From the NCBI RefSeq assembly GCF_035621355.1, contig NZ_CP141769.1, positions 2,728,001-2,792,000 on the forward strand: a stretch of 64,000 bases of DNA, given 5' to 3'. This stretch comes from Thiobacillus sp. SCUT-2 (GTDB lineage Bacteria > Pseudomonadota > Gammaproteobacteria > Burkholderiales > Thiobacillaceae). Below are positions 63,053-64,000 of the stretch, in pieces. The notes beneath the pieces are model-generated. The model ran no database searches. It had not been told where the DNA came from and saw nothing but the letters and a program-made list of their open reading frames with translations. The position numbers were made by a program, and so were the translations under genes. Numbering within the stretch: the first letter of the stretch is position 1; each line of letters starts with the position of its first letter.

Positions 63053-63481
63053 ATGGAAGAACGCTTCTATCGCGAGCAGGAGATTGCCCGGCTGCCGGAC
63101 TTCCTCCCGGCCGCGACCTACAACCTCGCGCACACGCTGCTGGCGCGCGCGGGCACCTGCCTGTTCGTGCCGATCCGCAGCATGCAGTACATGGCCGTGC
63201 TGGATGCGGAGGAGTTCATTTTCGTCGACAGCCAGAATCGCGCGTGGGTCGAACTGGCCTGGCAGCATTTCCGCCCGCAGGCGCGGGCGTCGCTCGACGA
63301 ACGCGTGCCATTCGAGGTGGTGCACTACCTGCCCCAGGCGGCGGAGACCATGAAGCGCCTGCCGGCTGAATTCCACCAGGCGCTGCTGCTGCTTGCCGGG
63401 CGCCAGAAACCGGACACGCCCGCCACCGTGCTCACGCTCCATGCCGGGGCGAAGGCGCCGCCCGACGACACCGCGGGCTGA
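63053..63481 (+). CDS. Hypothetical protein, 142 residues
   Basis: I do not recognise this protein. It is soluble with no signal peptide. It opens EERFYREQEIARLPDFLPAA and contains MQYMAVLDAEEFIFVDSQNR and AWVELAWQHFRPQARASLDE, so it looks like a compact alpha/beta fold. Codon use is like its neighbours, and the frame is well bounded, which supports a real gene. It converges on sqr with an 18-bp gap and is divergent from the thioredoxin gene. No motif allows a function call. Confidence 0.65.
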   Translation: MEERFYREQEIARLPDFLPAATYNLAHTLLARAGTCLFVPIRSMQYMAVLDAEEFIFVDSQNRAWVELAWQHFRPQARASLDERVPFEVVHYLPQAAETMKRLPAEFHQALLLLAGRQKPDTPATVLTLHAGAKAPPDDTAG

Positions 63482-63499
63482 CCCCAGGCGGGCGCGACG

Positions 63500-64000
<501 letters not shown>

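Overview
The window is about 64 kb of GC-rich chromosome, almost fully coding, from what looks like a betaproteobacterium. The evidence is a PilG-PilH-PilI-PilJ-PilL chemosensory cluster, a hemC-hemD-hemX-hemY order, a pyrR-pyrB-pyrC' block with an inactive dihydroorotase, an exosortase-type PEP-CTERM protein and the C-terminal half of a sulfide:quinone oxidoreductase. Together with a possible DsrS-like gene and a Calvin-cycle type fructose-1,6-bisphosphatase this fits a Thiobacillus-like sulfur oxidiser. The genus is inference, not read from a marker gene.

Layout. 1-6.8 kb: twitching-motility chemosensory operon on the minus strand (pilG to pilL, pilL cut by the window edge). 7-8.2 kb: a secreted unknown and rubredoxin, minus. 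8.3-12.1 kb: thiD, thiE, hemL and a possible dsrS, plus, the last three joined by ATGA overlaps. 12.1-16 kb: DUF1345, DedA, an enlarged DsbD and CutA, minus. 16-18.5 kb: fxsA, an SDR epimerase and a 2Fe-2S/FNR reductase. 18.6-23.2 kb: a DUF302 protein and hemC-D-X-Y, minus. 23.2-26.3 kb: secreted thioredoxin-like protein and a two-component pair, plus. 26.3-27.8 kb: mpl, preceded directly by fourteen 7-bp repeats. 27.9-29.2 kb: an AT-rich single-gene island between two ~308-bp inverted repeats. 29.3-31.2 kb: divergent LysR/EamA pair with a clear LysR operator. 31.3-36.7 kb: yqiA, an RNB exonuclease, tonB, a PEP-CTERM protein with a sigma-54 type promoter, and fbp. 36.8-40.5 kb: GGDEF-EAL protein and photolyase, minus. 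40.6-45.9 kb: yqgE, ruvX, pyrR, pyrB, an 18-codon linker ORF, pyrC' and lnt, plus. 45.9-49.2 kb: diguanylate cyclase, dut, coaBC, minus. 49.2-50.4 kb: radC, rpmB, rpmG, plus. 50.5-61.1 kb: desaturase, MscS channel, FadL, acyl-CoA synthetase, RsmB-like methylase, PsiE, AI-2E transporter, TerC and HtpX, minus. 61.2-64 kb: NhaR-like regulator, PIN protein, thioredoxin, an unknown and sqr (partial).

Most of the window is housekeeping: tetrapyrrole, thiamine, pyrimidine, peptidoglycan, CoA and lipoprotein functions, plus sensing and envelope genes. The clearest candidate for something undescribed is the inverted-repeat island at 27.9-29.2 kb. The mpl heptamer repeats and several unassigned operators (near fbp, the DUF302 gene and rpmB) are next. 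I saw no CRISPR array, rRNA, tRNA, integrase or transposase gene.
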